NCBI GenBank assembly: GCA_947643405.1
Contig: CANRVY010000007.1
Coordinates: 1 to 55,730, forward strand
Direction: 5' to 3'
Length of the DNA: 55,730 bases
From: an uncultured Mycoplasmatota bacterium
Lineage (GTDB): Bacteria; Bacillota_I; Bacilli_A; RF39; UBA660
The position numbers and the translations under genes were made by a program. The notes under the pieces are model-generated. The model made no database searches. It saw nothing but the letters and a program-made list of their open reading frames with translations, and was not told where the DNA came from. This document shows positions 16,588 to 25,537 of the stretch, piece by piece (within the stretch, counting starts at the first letter, position 1; every line of letters begins with the position of its first letter).

Positions 16588-17578
16588 ATGAGAGAAGAAT
16601 TAAAACTAGTGAATGAATGGGATAAAACATTTCCAAAAAGTGATAAGGTAAATCATTCCAAAATTACTTTTAAAAATAGATATGGATTTTCTTTAGTTGC
16701 AGATATGTATGTGCCAAAAGATAAAGAAGGTAAATTACCAGCAATTGCAGTATGTGGACCATTTGGTACTGTAAAAGAACAATGCTCTGGATTATATGCG
16801 CAAACAATGGCTGAAAAAGGCTATTTAACAATTGCATTTGACCCATCTTTTACAGGAGAATCAAGTGGGCTATCCAAGATATATGGCATCTCCTGATATT
16901 AACACAGAAGATTTCCAAGCCGCAGTAGATTTTTTGGTGACAAATGAATTAGTTGATTCAGACAGAATTGGAATCATTGGAATTTGTGGTTGGGGCGGAA
17001 TGGCATTAAATGTAGCCTCACTTGATACAAGAATTAAAGCTACTATTGCTTCAACTATGTATGATATGACAAGAGTGAACGCAAATGGATATTTTGATTT
17101 AGAAGATAGTGAAGAAAAAAGATATGAAAAGAAAGTATCTATGAATAGACAAAGAATAGAAGATTTTAAAAATAACTCTTATAAAAGAAGTGGAGGATGT
17201 TTAGAGCTTCCAGTACCAGAAGACTCTCCATTCTTTGTAAAAGATTATTCAGAATATTATAAAGGTAGAGCATATCATGAAAGAAGTTTAAATTCAAATG
17301 AAGGATGGAATGTAACTGGTTGCATGTCATTTATGAATGGTCCAATATTAAAGTATTCAAATGAAATAAGAAGTGCCGTTTTAATCATTCATGGTGAAAA
17401 AGCTCATAGCTGTTATTTTGGAAAGGATGCTTATGAATTTATGATGAAAGATAGTAAGTATAGAGATAATAAAGAACTAATGCTAATACCAAATGCTGTA
17501 CACACAGACCTTTATGATAATTTAGAAGTTATTCCATTTGATAAAATGGATAAATTTTTTAAGGATAATTTAAAGTAA
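16588..17578 (+). pseudogene. Alpha/beta hydrolase (dienelactone-hydrolase-like), frameshifted
   Basis: The first frame (16588-16896) covers the N-terminal strand region up to FDPSFTGESSG; the second (to 17578) continues YPRYMASPDINTEDF and the rest. Removing one G from GGG at 16867-16869 restores one reading frame of about 330 codons. The nucleophile elbow GICGWGG has Cys rather than Ser, as in dienelactone hydrolases. The late loop HGEKAHSC and VHTDLY supplies the acid/histidine region. The gene lies between the flavin reductase and the aldo/keto reductase, a combination common in Firmicutes redox operons. Either a real mutation or a sequence error. Confidence 0.8.
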
Positions 17579-17579
17579 C

Positions 17580-18539
17580 ATGAAAAGAAATGTTATTGCT
17601 GGAGCGTTATTGGTAATCGTTATTGTAATTATCGGAGGAATATACTTATTAAAAGGTAGAGCTGGAGATGAAAAAATTTTGAATGAAGAGATAATAGAAG
17701 AATTACAAAATAAATCACATGATTCAAATTTTAATTTTGAAACAAGGAAAGTTTTATTAAATAGTGGTCATGAAATGCCTTTAAATGGAATAGGAACATA
17801 TAGTTTAACGGGAGATACTTGTTATAATGCAATTACAAGTGCCTTAAATTTAGGAGTTCGATTAATTGATACTGCTTATATGTATGGGAATGAAGAAGAA
17901 ATAGGTAGAGCAATAAAAGATTCAAATGTTCCTAGAGAAGAAATCTTTCTTATTACAAAACTTTATCCAAGCCAATTTGATGACCCTGAAAAAGCCATAG
18001 AAGAGGCCTTTCAAAAATTAGATGTGGATTATATTGATATGATGTTACTTCATCATCCTGGAACAAATGATGTAAAAGCTTATAAAGCAATGGAAAAATA
18101 TGTTGAAACGGGCAAGATTCATACCATTGGATTATCAAATTGGTATGAAAAAGAATTAAAAGAATTTCTTCCTAAAGTATCCATTACACCTTCTTTAGTT
18201 CAAAATGAAATACATTCATACTATCAAGAAAATGATGTAATTTTTTATATTCAAAGTTTAGGAATTGTTGTTCAAGGCTGGTATCCATTTGGCGGAAGAG
18301 GATATACAAAGGAACTACTAAATGATGAAGTAATAGTCGAAATTGCTAAAAATCATAATGTATCAGCAGCACAAGTCATTTTAAGATGGAATTTACAAAA
18401 AGGAGTTGTTGTAATTCCTGGTTCAAGTAATCCAAGTCACATAAAAGAAAATACAGAAATTTATCATTTTGAATTAACAGATGAGGAAATGAGTCAAATA
18501 AATGCATTAAACCGTGATGAAAAACATGATTGGTATTAG
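17580..18539 (+). CDS. Membrane-anchored aldo/keto reductase
   Basis: 319 aa. A hydrophobic anchor (residues 5-24) is unusual for this family. The TIM-barrel reductase follows: GIGTYSL, catalytic Asp97 and Tyr102 (DTAYMYGNE), Lys127 (ITKLY), His158 (LLHHP), and the NADPH-binding tail IPGSSNPSHIKEN. It should reduce aldehydes or ketones with NADPH. Starts one base after the hydrolase stop. Whether the barrel faces the cytoplasm or outside cannot be decided from the charges; NADPH use argues for cytoplasmic. Confidence 0.85.
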   Translation: MKRNVIAGALLVIVIVIIGGIYLLKGRAGDEKILNEEIIEELQNKSHDSNFNFETRKVLLNSGHEMPLNGIGTYSLTGDTCYNAITSALNLGVRLIDTAYMYGNEEEIGRAIKDSNVPREEIFLITKLYPSQFDDPEKAIEEAFQKLDVDYIDMMLLHHPGTNDVKAYKAMEKYVETGKIHTIGLSNWYEKELKEFLPKVSITPSLVQNEIHSYYQENDVIFYIQSLGIVVQGWYPFGGRGYTKELLNDEVIVEIAKNHNVSAAQVILRWNLQKGVVVIPGSSNPSHIKENTEIYHFELTDEEMSQINALNRDEKHDWY

Positions 18540-18585
18540 TCCTTTGAATAAAAGGAAAATTTATTATAAAATGAAAAAGTAAAAG

Positions 18586-18614
18586 AAGCAGACTAGAAAT
18601 CGTTTGCTTTTTTT
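18586..18614 (+). terminator. Terminator of the redox operon
   Basis: 8-bp stem with one G-T pair (18586-18593 with 18602-18609) then a run of T. The -10 box TATAAT of the next gene (18617-18622) follows immediately. Confidence 0.8.
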
Positions 18615-18642
18615 TGTATAATATAAAAAAGGAGTAATGAAT

Positions 18643-19281
18643 ATGAAAGAAAAATATCATGAATATATTAAAGAAAATCATTCATTTGATAAAATGACAA
18701 TGATTGGTATATTTTGTCTGATTACTGTAATAGCAGGGGTTTTTGGCTTTGTATATGAATTTATATTCTATTATTTCAATGGTGGAATGAAAGAATTTTA
18801 TTGGAGAGGCGGGAATTTCTTACCTTGGATTAATATCTATGCAATAGGTGCACTAGCAGTATATTTTTTTGCTTACAAATATCGCTCAAAACCATTAAAA
18901 GTATTTTTAATTAGTGTTTTATCATCTGGAATTATAGAACTAATTGGTGGAGTAGGTCTATATGTTTTAGGAGATGGATTTCGCTGTTGGGATTATAATA
19001 CAGAAATTTTGAATTTTGGAAACATTGGTGGATTTGTTTGTCTTAGAAGTGTTCTTTTCTTTGGACTTTCTAGCTTGATGCTCATGTATCTTATTGTTCC
19101 ATTTTGTTTTTATTTAGCTAGGAGGATTCCTAAAAAAGTATTTTTAAGTTTTTCTATTTCTTTATGTGCAATCATTTTAATGGATGAATTTTATAATTTA
19201 TTGATTGCTAGAATATTAGAATTGCCAAGAGCTTCAGATATTTATAAGGGGCTAGGATTTCATTATGTAAATTTTAATTAA
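18643..19281 (+). CDS. Putative ABC transporter permease, PF06541 (CmpB-type) family
   Basis: 212 aa, five predicted membrane segments. GVFGFVYEFIFYY, the central NIYAIGALAV, FRCWDYNTEILNFGNIGGFVCL and the final segment match PF06541, more diverged than the member at 7750. ATG 18643 is chosen over 18637 because AAGGAG (18629-18634) would be too close to the latter. Downstream gene at 19295 follows in 13 bases. Confidence 0.72.
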   Translation: MKEKYHEYIKENHSFDKMTMIGIFCLITVIAGVFGFVYEFIFYYFNGGMKEFYWRGGNFLPWINIYAIGALAVYFFAYKYRSKPLKVFLISVLSSGIIELIGGVGLYVLGDGFRCWDYNTEILNFGNIGGFVCLRSVLFFGLSSLMLMYLIVPFCFYLARRIPKKVFLSFSISLCAIILMDEFYNLLIARILELPRASDIYKGLGFHYVNFN

Positions 19282-19294
19282 GGAGAGATTTTAG

Positions 19295-20134
19295 ATGGCT
19301 GTAAATATTACAATTTCTGATAAGCGCCTCATATCTAAAAAGTATAAAATAGAAGATTTTATTTTTGAAGGTATGGGTTATGGAATAGCAGATGATGCTT
19401 TTCGTTTAAAAGAAGGACAAATAGGAAATGTTACGATTGTTTATTCAAAAGAACACTTAGAAAGAGGAATTGAACTATCTATAGAAAAAAAGAAAGTACA
19501 TTTAAGAATGTCTCTTCCAACAGGGGAAAGTGAAATTGTATTTTTTTATGAATATGTAAAAAAGATTTGTGAGTTATTTCATACAACAATATTTGAAAGA
19601 GAAGGAGAAATTTCTGATTTTGAAAAGATTCCTACTTTTACCGAGTATGATAGAACTGCAAGTAGAAATGCACTTTTAAAAATGGAAGAAGATTTAGAGA
19701 ATGGAACTTATACTTCTTTATCTTTGTTTGCCGTTTATAATCCTATTATGATTGGAAAAAAAGAGCTGTCAGCATTTGCAGGAGATATTCAAAAATTAGG
19801 GAAATTTTTAGAAGAAAAGCAAAGTGTAGATGCTTATTACGGAAGCGCTAATGTATATCAAAAACCAGATGGAACTGTATTTGGGACTTATATACTTACA
19901 GAAGACGTCTTGTCAATTTTTCCTTTGGAAGCAATTTTATTTATAGATGAAAATAAAATAGAAGAGGTATATATATCTTTTGTATTTGAGGAAAAAATGC
20001 AAGGAACAATTACATATCAGGATTTCCTTTCCTCTATCGATAAGAATAATCTTTATGACTGTGGTCATTTTTTTACTTGCTTAAAGAAAAAAGAAATGGA
20101 AGATTTACTGGAGGACTACCAAATAGAAATATAA
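19295..20134 (+). CDS. DUF4299-like hypothetical protein
   Basis: 279 aa, soluble, acidic, alternating strands and helices. The opening (VNITISDKRLISKKYKIEDFI), the KEGQIGNVTIVY region and a middle block with DRTASRNALLKMEEDL recall DUF4299 proteins of Gram-positive bacteria, but this is from memory. No catalytic motif. RBS GGAGAG precedes ATG 19295. Likely co-transcribed with 18643. Confidence 0.6.
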   Translation: MAVNITISDKRLISKKYKIEDFIFEGMGYGIADDAFRLKEGQIGNVTIVYSKEHLERGIELSIEKKKVHLRMSLPTGESEIVFFYEYVKKICELFHTTIFEREGEISDFEKIPTFTEYDRTASRNALLKMEEDLENGTYTSLSLFAVYNPIMIGKKELSAFAGDIQKLGKFLEEKQSVDAYYGSANVYQKPDGTVFGTYILTEDVLSIFPLEAILFIDENKIEEVYISFVFEEKMQGTITYQDFLSSIDKNNLYDCGHFFTCLKKKEMEDLLEDYQIEI

Positions 20135-20233
20135 ATTAGTTGTAGAGGATAAAGAAGCCATTTTTAAATTTTATTATAAAGTAAAAATGAAGTATGTTTT
20201 TAGAATGTTTTGTAGCTTAAACAACACAATCTC

Positions 20234-20253
20234 TTGTTTTTTACAAAAAACAA
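20234..20253. repeat. Short A/T hairpin downstream of the DUF4299-like gene
   Basis: Arms TTGTTTTTT (20234-20242) and AAAAAACAA (20245-20253) pair completely. It could attenuate read-through in the 184-base gap before 20318; nothing else is seen there but the promoter. Confidence 0.4.
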
Positions 20254-20261
20254 CATAGATA

Positions 20262-20290
20262 TTGAATGAAAAAAGAAATTGTGTTATAAT
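20262..20290 (+). promoter_or_regulatory. Sigma-A type promoter of the TM2-domain gene
   Basis: TTGAAT 20262-20267, 17-bp spacer, TATAAT 20285-20290, then AAGGAGTGA before ATG 20318. Confidence 0.75.
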
Positions 20291-20317
20291 GTGTATGTAA
20301 AAAAAGGAGTGAGAGAA

Positions 20318-20659
20318 ATGGCAAAGTTTTGTCAAAATTGTGGTACTGAAATCAAAGATGGAGCAGATATTTGCTTAAATTGTGGAAAACAAGTATCAAA
20401 AGGAAATAACAATAATAATGGTCAAGGAGGCGGAAAATCAAAAATCGCTGCAGGATTATTAGGAATTTTCTTAGGTTCATTTGGAGTACATAACTTTTAT
20501 TTAGGTTATACTGGAAAAGCAGTTGCTCAATTATTGATAACAGTTCTTACTTGTGGAATTGGAGCAGCAATTTCAAGCATCTGGGGATTAATTGAAGGAA
20601 TTTTAATTTTAACTGGAAGTATCGACAAAGATGCTAATGGAAATTATTTAGAAAACTAA
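20318..20659 (+). CDS. Zinc-ribbon TM2-domain membrane protein
   Basis: 113 aa. A ribbon CQNCG...CLNCG at residues 5-26, a Gly/Asn linker, then a TM2 domain (IAAGLLGIFLGSFGVHNFYLGYT and a second span ending in ILTGSI). TM2 proteins are small double-span membrane proteins of unclear role. ATG 20318 is fixed by the SD; an in-frame ATG at 20279 lies upstream of the promoter's start site. Flanked by its own terminator. Confidence 0.85.
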   Translation: MAKFCQNCGTEIKDGADICLNCGKQVSKGNNNNNGQGGGKSKIAAGLLGIFLGSFGVHNFYLGYTGKAVAQLLITVLTCGIGAAISSIWGLIEGILILTGSIDKDANGNYLEN

Positions 20660-20679
20660 AAGTCTTAATAGACTTTTTT
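20658..20679 (+). terminator. Terminator after the TM2-domain gene
   Basis: 7-bp stem (20658-20664 with 20671-20677) with a T tail, immediately upstream of the next start codon at 20684. Confidence 0.7.
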
Positions 20680-20683
20680 CGTT

Positions 20684-21049
20684 ATGAATAGAATTTTTAA
20701 AAGTTTTTTATTTGTCATAGAATTTGTGATGGGCTATCTAATATTATCAGGAAAATTTCTTGTGAATTGTATGATAAAACAGATATTACATATTTCCTGT
20801 CCAGCTTGTGGTTTTACTAGAGCTTTTAGAGCAATTATAAATGGAAATATATTAGAAGCCATTCAATATAATTTATTATCTATACCAGTTTTTTTATTCC
20901 TTCTTATTGTAAACTGCTATCTTATTTATGATATTGTAAAAGATAAAAAAAAGACAGATTTATTTTTTGAAAGATTAGGGAAGTTTACGATTCCAATTAT
21001 AGTTATTTTATTCGTGAATATGATTATTAATAATATCAGAGGAATATAA
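20684..21049 (+). CDS. DUF2752 membrane protein
   Basis: 121 aa. ISCPACGFTRAFRAIINGNILEAIQYNLLS is the signature of DUF2752 (CPxCGxTRA), flanked by three hydrophobic segments. Function unknown. There is no Shine-Dalgarno site: the ATG falls 5 bases after the preceding terminator's stem, so expression depends on read-through and an unusual initiation. A 211-base gap follows with only weak long-loop hairpins and a TATACT box at 21235. Confidence 0.7.
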   Translation: MNRIFKSFLFVIEFVMGYLILSGKFLVNCMIKQILHISCPACGFTRAFRAIINGNILEAIQYNLLSIPVFLFLLIVNCYLIYDIVKDKKKTDLFFERLGKFTIPIIVILFVNMIINNIRGI

Positions 21050-21259
21050 ATAGGAAGGTGGATTTATATTAGTTATTTTTATCCACGAAAAAGATTTGCA
21101 ATAGAAAAATAAAACATCAATCGAAGTGTTAGGAGAACTTTTCTTTAGTCAGGATGTTTTCTAATTCTTGATATTGAATACAAAAATTATGGAAAGAAAT
21201 AGGTTTATGAATAACATATTTCTTTTTTCTATGTTATACTATTAGTAGGAAGTGATATT

Positions 21260-21604
21260 ATGGCAAAGTTTTGTAGTAATTGTGGTAATGAGTTAAAAGA
21301 AGGCGCTTATGCTTGTTTGAATTGCGGAAAAAGAGTCGAAAATCTTAAATCAGCACCAAAAGATTTGGATAAAAATTTAGTAATCGCAATTGTAGTAGGA
21401 GTAGTTGGAGTTGCTCTCATTATGTTCTTTTGGTTCTTTATTGCAATTGTTGATGAATTGGAAGAATCTGAAAATTTTGTAAGTCATTCAGCTAGAAAAT
21501 CATGTTGTCTTGGTGCAGGTGGGAAATGGTCGAATGATAGATGCGTTTCTGGATATTGGTTTGATGATGATTATTATGATAGTTGTGTTGAAAATAGTTT
21601 TTAA
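21260..21604 (+). CDS. Zinc-ribbon single-span membrane protein with Cys-rich tail
   Basis: 114 aa. Ribbon CSNCG...CLNCG at residues 5-26, one membrane span at about 44-68 (LVIAIVVGVVGVALIMFFWFF), and an exported tail with CC, C and C that may form disulfides. The N-terminal ribbon closely matches the one of the TM2 protein at 20318, so the two probably share ancestry of that module. Function unknown. Confidence 0.7.
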   Translation: MAKFCSNCGNELKEGAYACLNCGKRVENLKSAPKDLDKNLVIAIVVGVVGVALIMFFWFFIAIVDELEESENFVSHSARKSCCLGAGGKWSNDRCVSGYWFDDDYYDSCVENSF

Positions 21605-21609
21605 TAAGG

Positions 21610-21636
21610 AAATCTAAAATTGTTTAGATTTTTTCT
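21610..21636 (+). terminator. Terminator after the 21260 gene
   Basis: Perfect 9-bp stem (21610-21618 with 21623-21631), four-base loop, T tail. Confidence 0.85.
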
Positions 21637-21637
21637 T

Positions 21638-21671
21638 TTGTAACTTAGTTGTAACTTTGCCTATGTATACT
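21638..21671 (+). promoter_or_regulatory. Promoter with tandem 11-bp-period direct repeats
   Basis: TTGTAACTT occurs at 21638-21646 and 21649-21657, an 11-base period, followed by TATACT at 21666-21671 without a normal -35 box. OmpR/PhoB-family regulators bind such direct repeats; the regulator encoded at 24878 is the obvious candidate. Confidence 0.6.
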
Positions 21672-21690
21672 AAAACTAAGAGGTGTTGAT

Positions 21691-22362
21691 ATGGAAATAT
21701 TGAAAGTCGAAAATTTAACGAAAATTTATGGAAAAGAAGAAAATGAAGTGATTGCTTTGGACCATGTTTCTTTTTCTATAGAAAAAGGGGAGTTTGTTGC
21801 AATAGTAGGAGCCAGTGGAAGCGGCAAATCAACACTGCTTCATTTAATTGGAGGAGTAGATAGGCCAACTAGTGGTCGTGTATATATAGAGGGAAAAGAT
21901 ATTTATGATTCTGATGATGACAAATTAGCTATTTTTAGAAGAAGGCAAGTAGGATTAATTTATCAATTTTATAATTTAATTCCTATATTAAATGTAGAAG
22001 AAAATATTACTTTACCATTAGATTTAGACAATCATAAAATAGAAAAGGAAAAATTAGAAGAATTATTAAAACTATTGGGACTAGAAAATAGAAAAAAACA
22101 TTTACCAAACGAATTATCGGGTGGACAACAACAAAGAACTAGTATTGGAAGAGCTTTAATTACAAATCCTGCTCTTATTTTAGCAGATGAGCCAACAGGA
22201 AACTTGGATAGTAAAACAAGTGATGAAATTGTCCATTTACTCAAAAAAGCAAATAAGGAATATAAGCAAACCATTATTATGATTACTCATAACTTAGAAA
22301 TCGCATCCTGTGCAGATAGAATTATCAAACTAGAAGATGGAAAAGTAATTGAGGTGAAATAA
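21691..22362 (+). CDS. ABC transporter ATP-binding protein, MacB type
   Basis: 223 aa. Walker A GASGSGKS near residue 43, signature LSGGQQQR, Walker B LILADEPTGNLD and the H-loop MITHN. This is the ATPase of a MacB/LolD-like mechanotransmission exporter paired with the FtsX-type permease that follows (stop TAA shares its last base with the next ATG). It is close to the ATPase at 54739. Regulated, by inference, by the two-component system downstream. Confidence 0.92.
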   Translation: MEILKVENLTKIYGKEENEVIALDHVSFSIEKGEFVAIVGASGSGKSTLLHLIGGVDRPTSGRVYIEGKDIYDSDDDKLAIFRRRQVGLIYQFYNLIPILNVEENITLPLDLDNHKIEKEKLEELLKLLGLENRKKHLPNELSGGQQQRTSIGRALITNPALILADEPTGNLDSKTSDEIVHLLKKANKEYKQTIIMITHNLEIASCADRIIKLEDGKVIEVK

Positions 22363-24830
22363 TGAGAGCAGTAAAGAGAATTGTCTTTAAAAATTTAAAG
22401 TTGAATAAAAAAAGAACTTTTGGAACCATTCTTGGAATTACTCTTTCTACAATGCTTATTTGTACAGTTTTAATTTTATTTTTTAGCTTTTATCATATTA
22501 TCATTGCTAGTAATACAAATTCTTTCGGATATTATCATATGAAAGTTGGTTCTATACATAAAGACGAGCTTGAAACTTTAAAATTGAATCGTGATATTAA
22601 AGAAGTATATCCTGTTTTTTCTATAGGAGTTAGTGAATTAGAAACCAATAAAAAAGAGATTAAAAAAGTTTTAATATTATCTATGGATGAAGATGTATCA
22701 AAACATCTAGGCTATAAATTGTTAGACGGAAAATATCCAGAGACTGAAAATGAAATAGTTTTTTCCACTCATTGCATAAAAGATACTTTATATAACATTG
22801 GAGATACAATTACCTTGAATATTAATATGTCTGATTTTAAATCAGAAGAAATTTCGAAGGCTGTTCAAAAAACATATAAGATTGTTGGAATCGCAGAGTA
22901 TGGCGAAGGTAGACCTTATGCATTAGTTGGAGATGCTAAAGACTATATGGCTATGGATGCCTATATTGTGTTAAAAGATTCTCGAAATTATAAAGAAGTA
23001 TTGCCAGAAATTGAAAATAAATATTGTAATTCATTTTGCCAACAGAATGAATTTATATTACAAATGGAAAGCTTCGATTTTGAAAATCCAAATATAAAAA
23101 TAGTTTTTGGAATAGGATCTGCCATTTTGTTTATTGTATTGTTAATGAGTATTTTCAGTATTAGAAATGCCTTTATGATTTCTATTACTGAACAGATGAA
23201 GTTGTATGGAATGTTACGAAGTGTTGGTGCAACAAAAAGACAATTAAAGAAAAGTGTTATATTAGAAGGTTTATTATTAAGCATAATAGGTATACCTGTT
23301 GGAATTATGTTTGGAATTTTGTTAATTTATCTTTTATTTTTTTGTGTGAATATTATTGTTGGAGAATATTATTTTGAGAATATGAAATATTTGGAAGTTT
23401 ATTTATCAATTTATCCAATCTTAATAGCTTCTCTTTTAAGTATCATCAATATTTACTTTTCTTCTAGTAGTGCAGTTCGAAAAGTAAAAAAGATAGTTCC
23501 TATTGAAGTATTAAAAAATAGTGGTGGAATTACTTCAAAAAATATAAAAGTACCAAAATGGATTAGAAAATATATGAAAATAGGAGGAACAATTGCATAC
23601 AAAAATTTAAAAAGAAGTAAGAAAAAATATCGTGCTACAATAGTTTCTCTTATTATTTGTGTGTTTTCTTTTATCTTAGCAAATTCCCTAATTGAAGGAG
23701 CTTTAGAAAGTGCAAGGAAAAGATTTCATATAAAAGATTATAATATTTTTGTCCAAAATATTCATTTATTAAACCAGGAAGAATTAAAACAATTAGAAAA
23801 TTTAAACGATATTCATACTAGCTATAAAGCTTATTATAGTGGATATCTATATCATTCTGAAAATAAGTCTGATGGATATTTAGAAATTTATGATTTAAGT
23901 AAAATAAAAAGTAATCCATATTTTTCAATCATACAAGATGGAGAATGTGATCCAGATAATCAAGGTTATATACATTGTACTAGTGGTCATGCTAATTTAC
24001 TTATTGTAGCACTTGATAATAAAACTTATCAACGCTATTTAAAAGAACTAAAATTAGATGCTCATAAAATGAAAAAGAAAGGAATTTTAATAGATTTACT
24101 TCCAAGTTGTGAGCAAATAGAAAGTAGTCAATGCGAAAGAGATTATGTTTATCAAGAAAACGATATTATAGAAGGTATTTATCATGGAGAAAAAATGTCA
24201 TTTGAAGTTGCAAAAGTAACTTCTACGATTCCACTAGGTGTTACAACACATGAAAGAAGTTCAAAACTTATAGTCGCACTTTCCGATTACCCAGATATGA
24301 ATTTGAAACTTCATTCTATTGGAATAGATGCTAAAAATCCTTATCAGACCTATGAAGATATTATGAAAATAAATGAAAAACTTGATGTATATAACTATGC
24401 CAAAGAGCAAAGAAGAGAACTTTCCTTTTTCTATCTTCTACAATTACTTTTATACTGCTTTTTATTTCTGATAGGAGGAATCGCAGTCATTAATATTTTC
24501 AATACAATTACTTCTAATGTTCGTTTACGTCAAAATGAATTTGCAATTTTAAAAAGTATTGGTATGACACAAAAAGAATTCCATCAAATGATTGTTTTAG
24601 AGGCCATATTTTATTCTGTAAAATCGCTTATAATTGGGATCGGTTTTGGAATATTAGGAAGTTTTATGGTTAGTAATTATATTCTTCATGAAAAATTTCA
24701 AATTCCTTATTCATCAATTTTAATTTCTATCATATTTATATTTTTATTTGTACTTTTAGTCATGCATTATTCTCTTTCTAAAATTGGAAAACAAAATATT
24801 ATTGAAACGATTAGAAATGAAAATATATAA
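22362..24830 (+). CDS. FtsX-family ABC permease, MacB-like
   Basis: 822 aa. One N-terminal span, an extracellular domain (about 50-240), an FtsX block with three spans (about 245-375), another span and extracellular domain (about 430-690), and a final FtsX block (LKSIGMTQKEFHQM). Two FtsX repeats, as in Firmicutes exporters of antimicrobial peptides or lipoprotein-associated substrates. Substrate unknown. A terminator separates it from the regulator genes. Confidence 0.9.
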   Translation: MRAVKRIVFKNLKLNKKRTFGTILGITLSTMLICTVLILFFSFYHIIIASNTNSFGYYHMKVGSIHKDELETLKLNRDIKEVYPVFSIGVSELETNKKEIKKVLILSMDEDVSKHLGYKLLDGKYPETENEIVFSTHCIKDTLYNIGDTITLNINMSDFKSEEISKAVQKTYKIVGIAEYGEGRPYALVGDAKDYMAMDAYIVLKDSRNYKEVLPEIENKYCNSFCQQNEFILQMESFDFENPNIKIVFGIGSAILFIVLLMSIFSIRNAFMISITEQMKLYGMLRSVGATKRQLKKSVILEGLLLSIIGIPVGIMFGILLIYLLFFCVNIIVGEYYFENMKYLEVYLSIYPILIASLLSIINIYFSSSSAVRKVKKIVPIEVLKNSGGITSKNIKVPKWIRKYMKIGGTIAYKNLKRSKKKYRATIVSLIICVFSFILANSLIEGALESARKRFHIKDYNIFVQNIHLLNQEELKQLENLNDIHTSYKAYYSGYLYHSENKSDGYLEIYDLSKIKSNPYFSIIQDGECDPDNQGYIHCTSGHANLLIVALDNKTYQRYLKELKLDAHKMKKKGILIDLLPSCEQIESSQCERDYVYQENDIIEGIYHGEKMSFEVAKVTSTIPLGVTTHERSSKLIVALSDYPDMNLKLHSIGIDAKNPYQTYEDIMKINEKLDVYNYAKEQRRELSFFYLLQLLLYCFLFLIGGIAVINIFNTITSNVRLRQNEFAILKSIGMTQKEFHQMIVLEAIFYSVKSLIIGIGFGILGSFMVSNYILHEKFQIPYSSILISIIFIFLFVLLVMHYSLSKIGKQNIIETIRNENI

Positions 24831-24848
24831 AGGCTTTTTGCCTTTTTA
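24829..24848 (+). terminator. Terminator between transporter and regulators
   Basis: 6-bp stem AAAGGC/GCCTTT with a T5 loop and T tail, overlapping the permease stop. TATACT at 24852-24857 then starts the regulator transcript. Confidence 0.7.
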
Positions 24849-24877
24849 TGTTATACTAAAGAAAAGGAGTAAACGGT

Positions 24878-25537
24878 ATGAGGATTTTGCTAGTTGAAGA
24901 TAATGAAACGATTATCAAAGGATTAGAGTATGCTTTTTTAGAAAATGGTTATGAATTATATGTAGAAAAGACAGTAAAGCAAGCTAAGAATTTTTTAGAA
25001 AAAGAAAATGTAGACCTTATTATATTAGATATTTTATTACCTGATGGAAATGGTTTTTCTCTTTATCAAAATACCATTCATCAAAAAAACATTCCTACTT
25101 TATTTTTAACTGCCAAGGATGAAGAAGAAAATATTGTAAAAGGTTTAACTATAGGCGCAGAAGATTATGTGACCAAACCTTTTTCAGTAAAAGAATTATT
25201 AGCACGTAGTTCTAAAATTTTAAGTCGAAGAAGGAATGATAGTGAAATAAAAGTGAAAGATATTATTTTTGATATAGAAAAAATGGTTGTTTATAAAAAC
25301 CATCAACCAATAGATTTTACTAGTTTAGAATTAAAACTCTTACATCTTTTATTTTTGAATATCGGAAGAGTTGTTTCTAGAAATATGATATTAGATAGTA
25401 TTTGGCAGTGGACTGGAAATGAAGTAGATGACCATACTATAACAGTCTATTTAAAACGAATTAGGGAAAAACTAGGAAGCAATATTGTTATAACAGTAAA
25501 AGGAATTGGATATAGGATTGATAGAGATGGAAAATAA
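24878..25537 (+). CDS. OmpR-family response regulator
   Basis: 219 aa. Receiver domain with acidic pocket E7-D8, phospho-acceptor Asp51 (LILDILLPDGNG), Thr in LTAKD and Lys in TKPF; winged-helix DNA-binding domain from about 127 (DDHTITVYLKRIREKLG). With the kinase overlapping its 3' end it forms a two-component system that likely controls the MacB-like exporter upstream. RBS AAGGAG before ATG 24878. Confidence 0.93.
   Translation: MRILLVEDNETIIKGLEYAFLENGYELYVEKTVKQAKNFLEKENVDLIILDILLPDGNGFSLYQNTIHQKNIPTLFLTAKDEEENIVKGLTIGAEDYVTKPFSVKELLARSSKILSRRRNDSEIKVKDIIFDIEKMVVYKNHQPIDFTSLELKLLHLLFLNIGRVVSRNMILDSIWQWTGNEVDDHTITVYLKRIREKLGSNIVITVKGIGYRIDRDGK

Noticed and set aside
21111-21160. AAAACATC...GATGTTTT pair as a terminator or riboswitch
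   Set aside because: Eight paired bases with a 34-base loop and no T tail; too weak to call.
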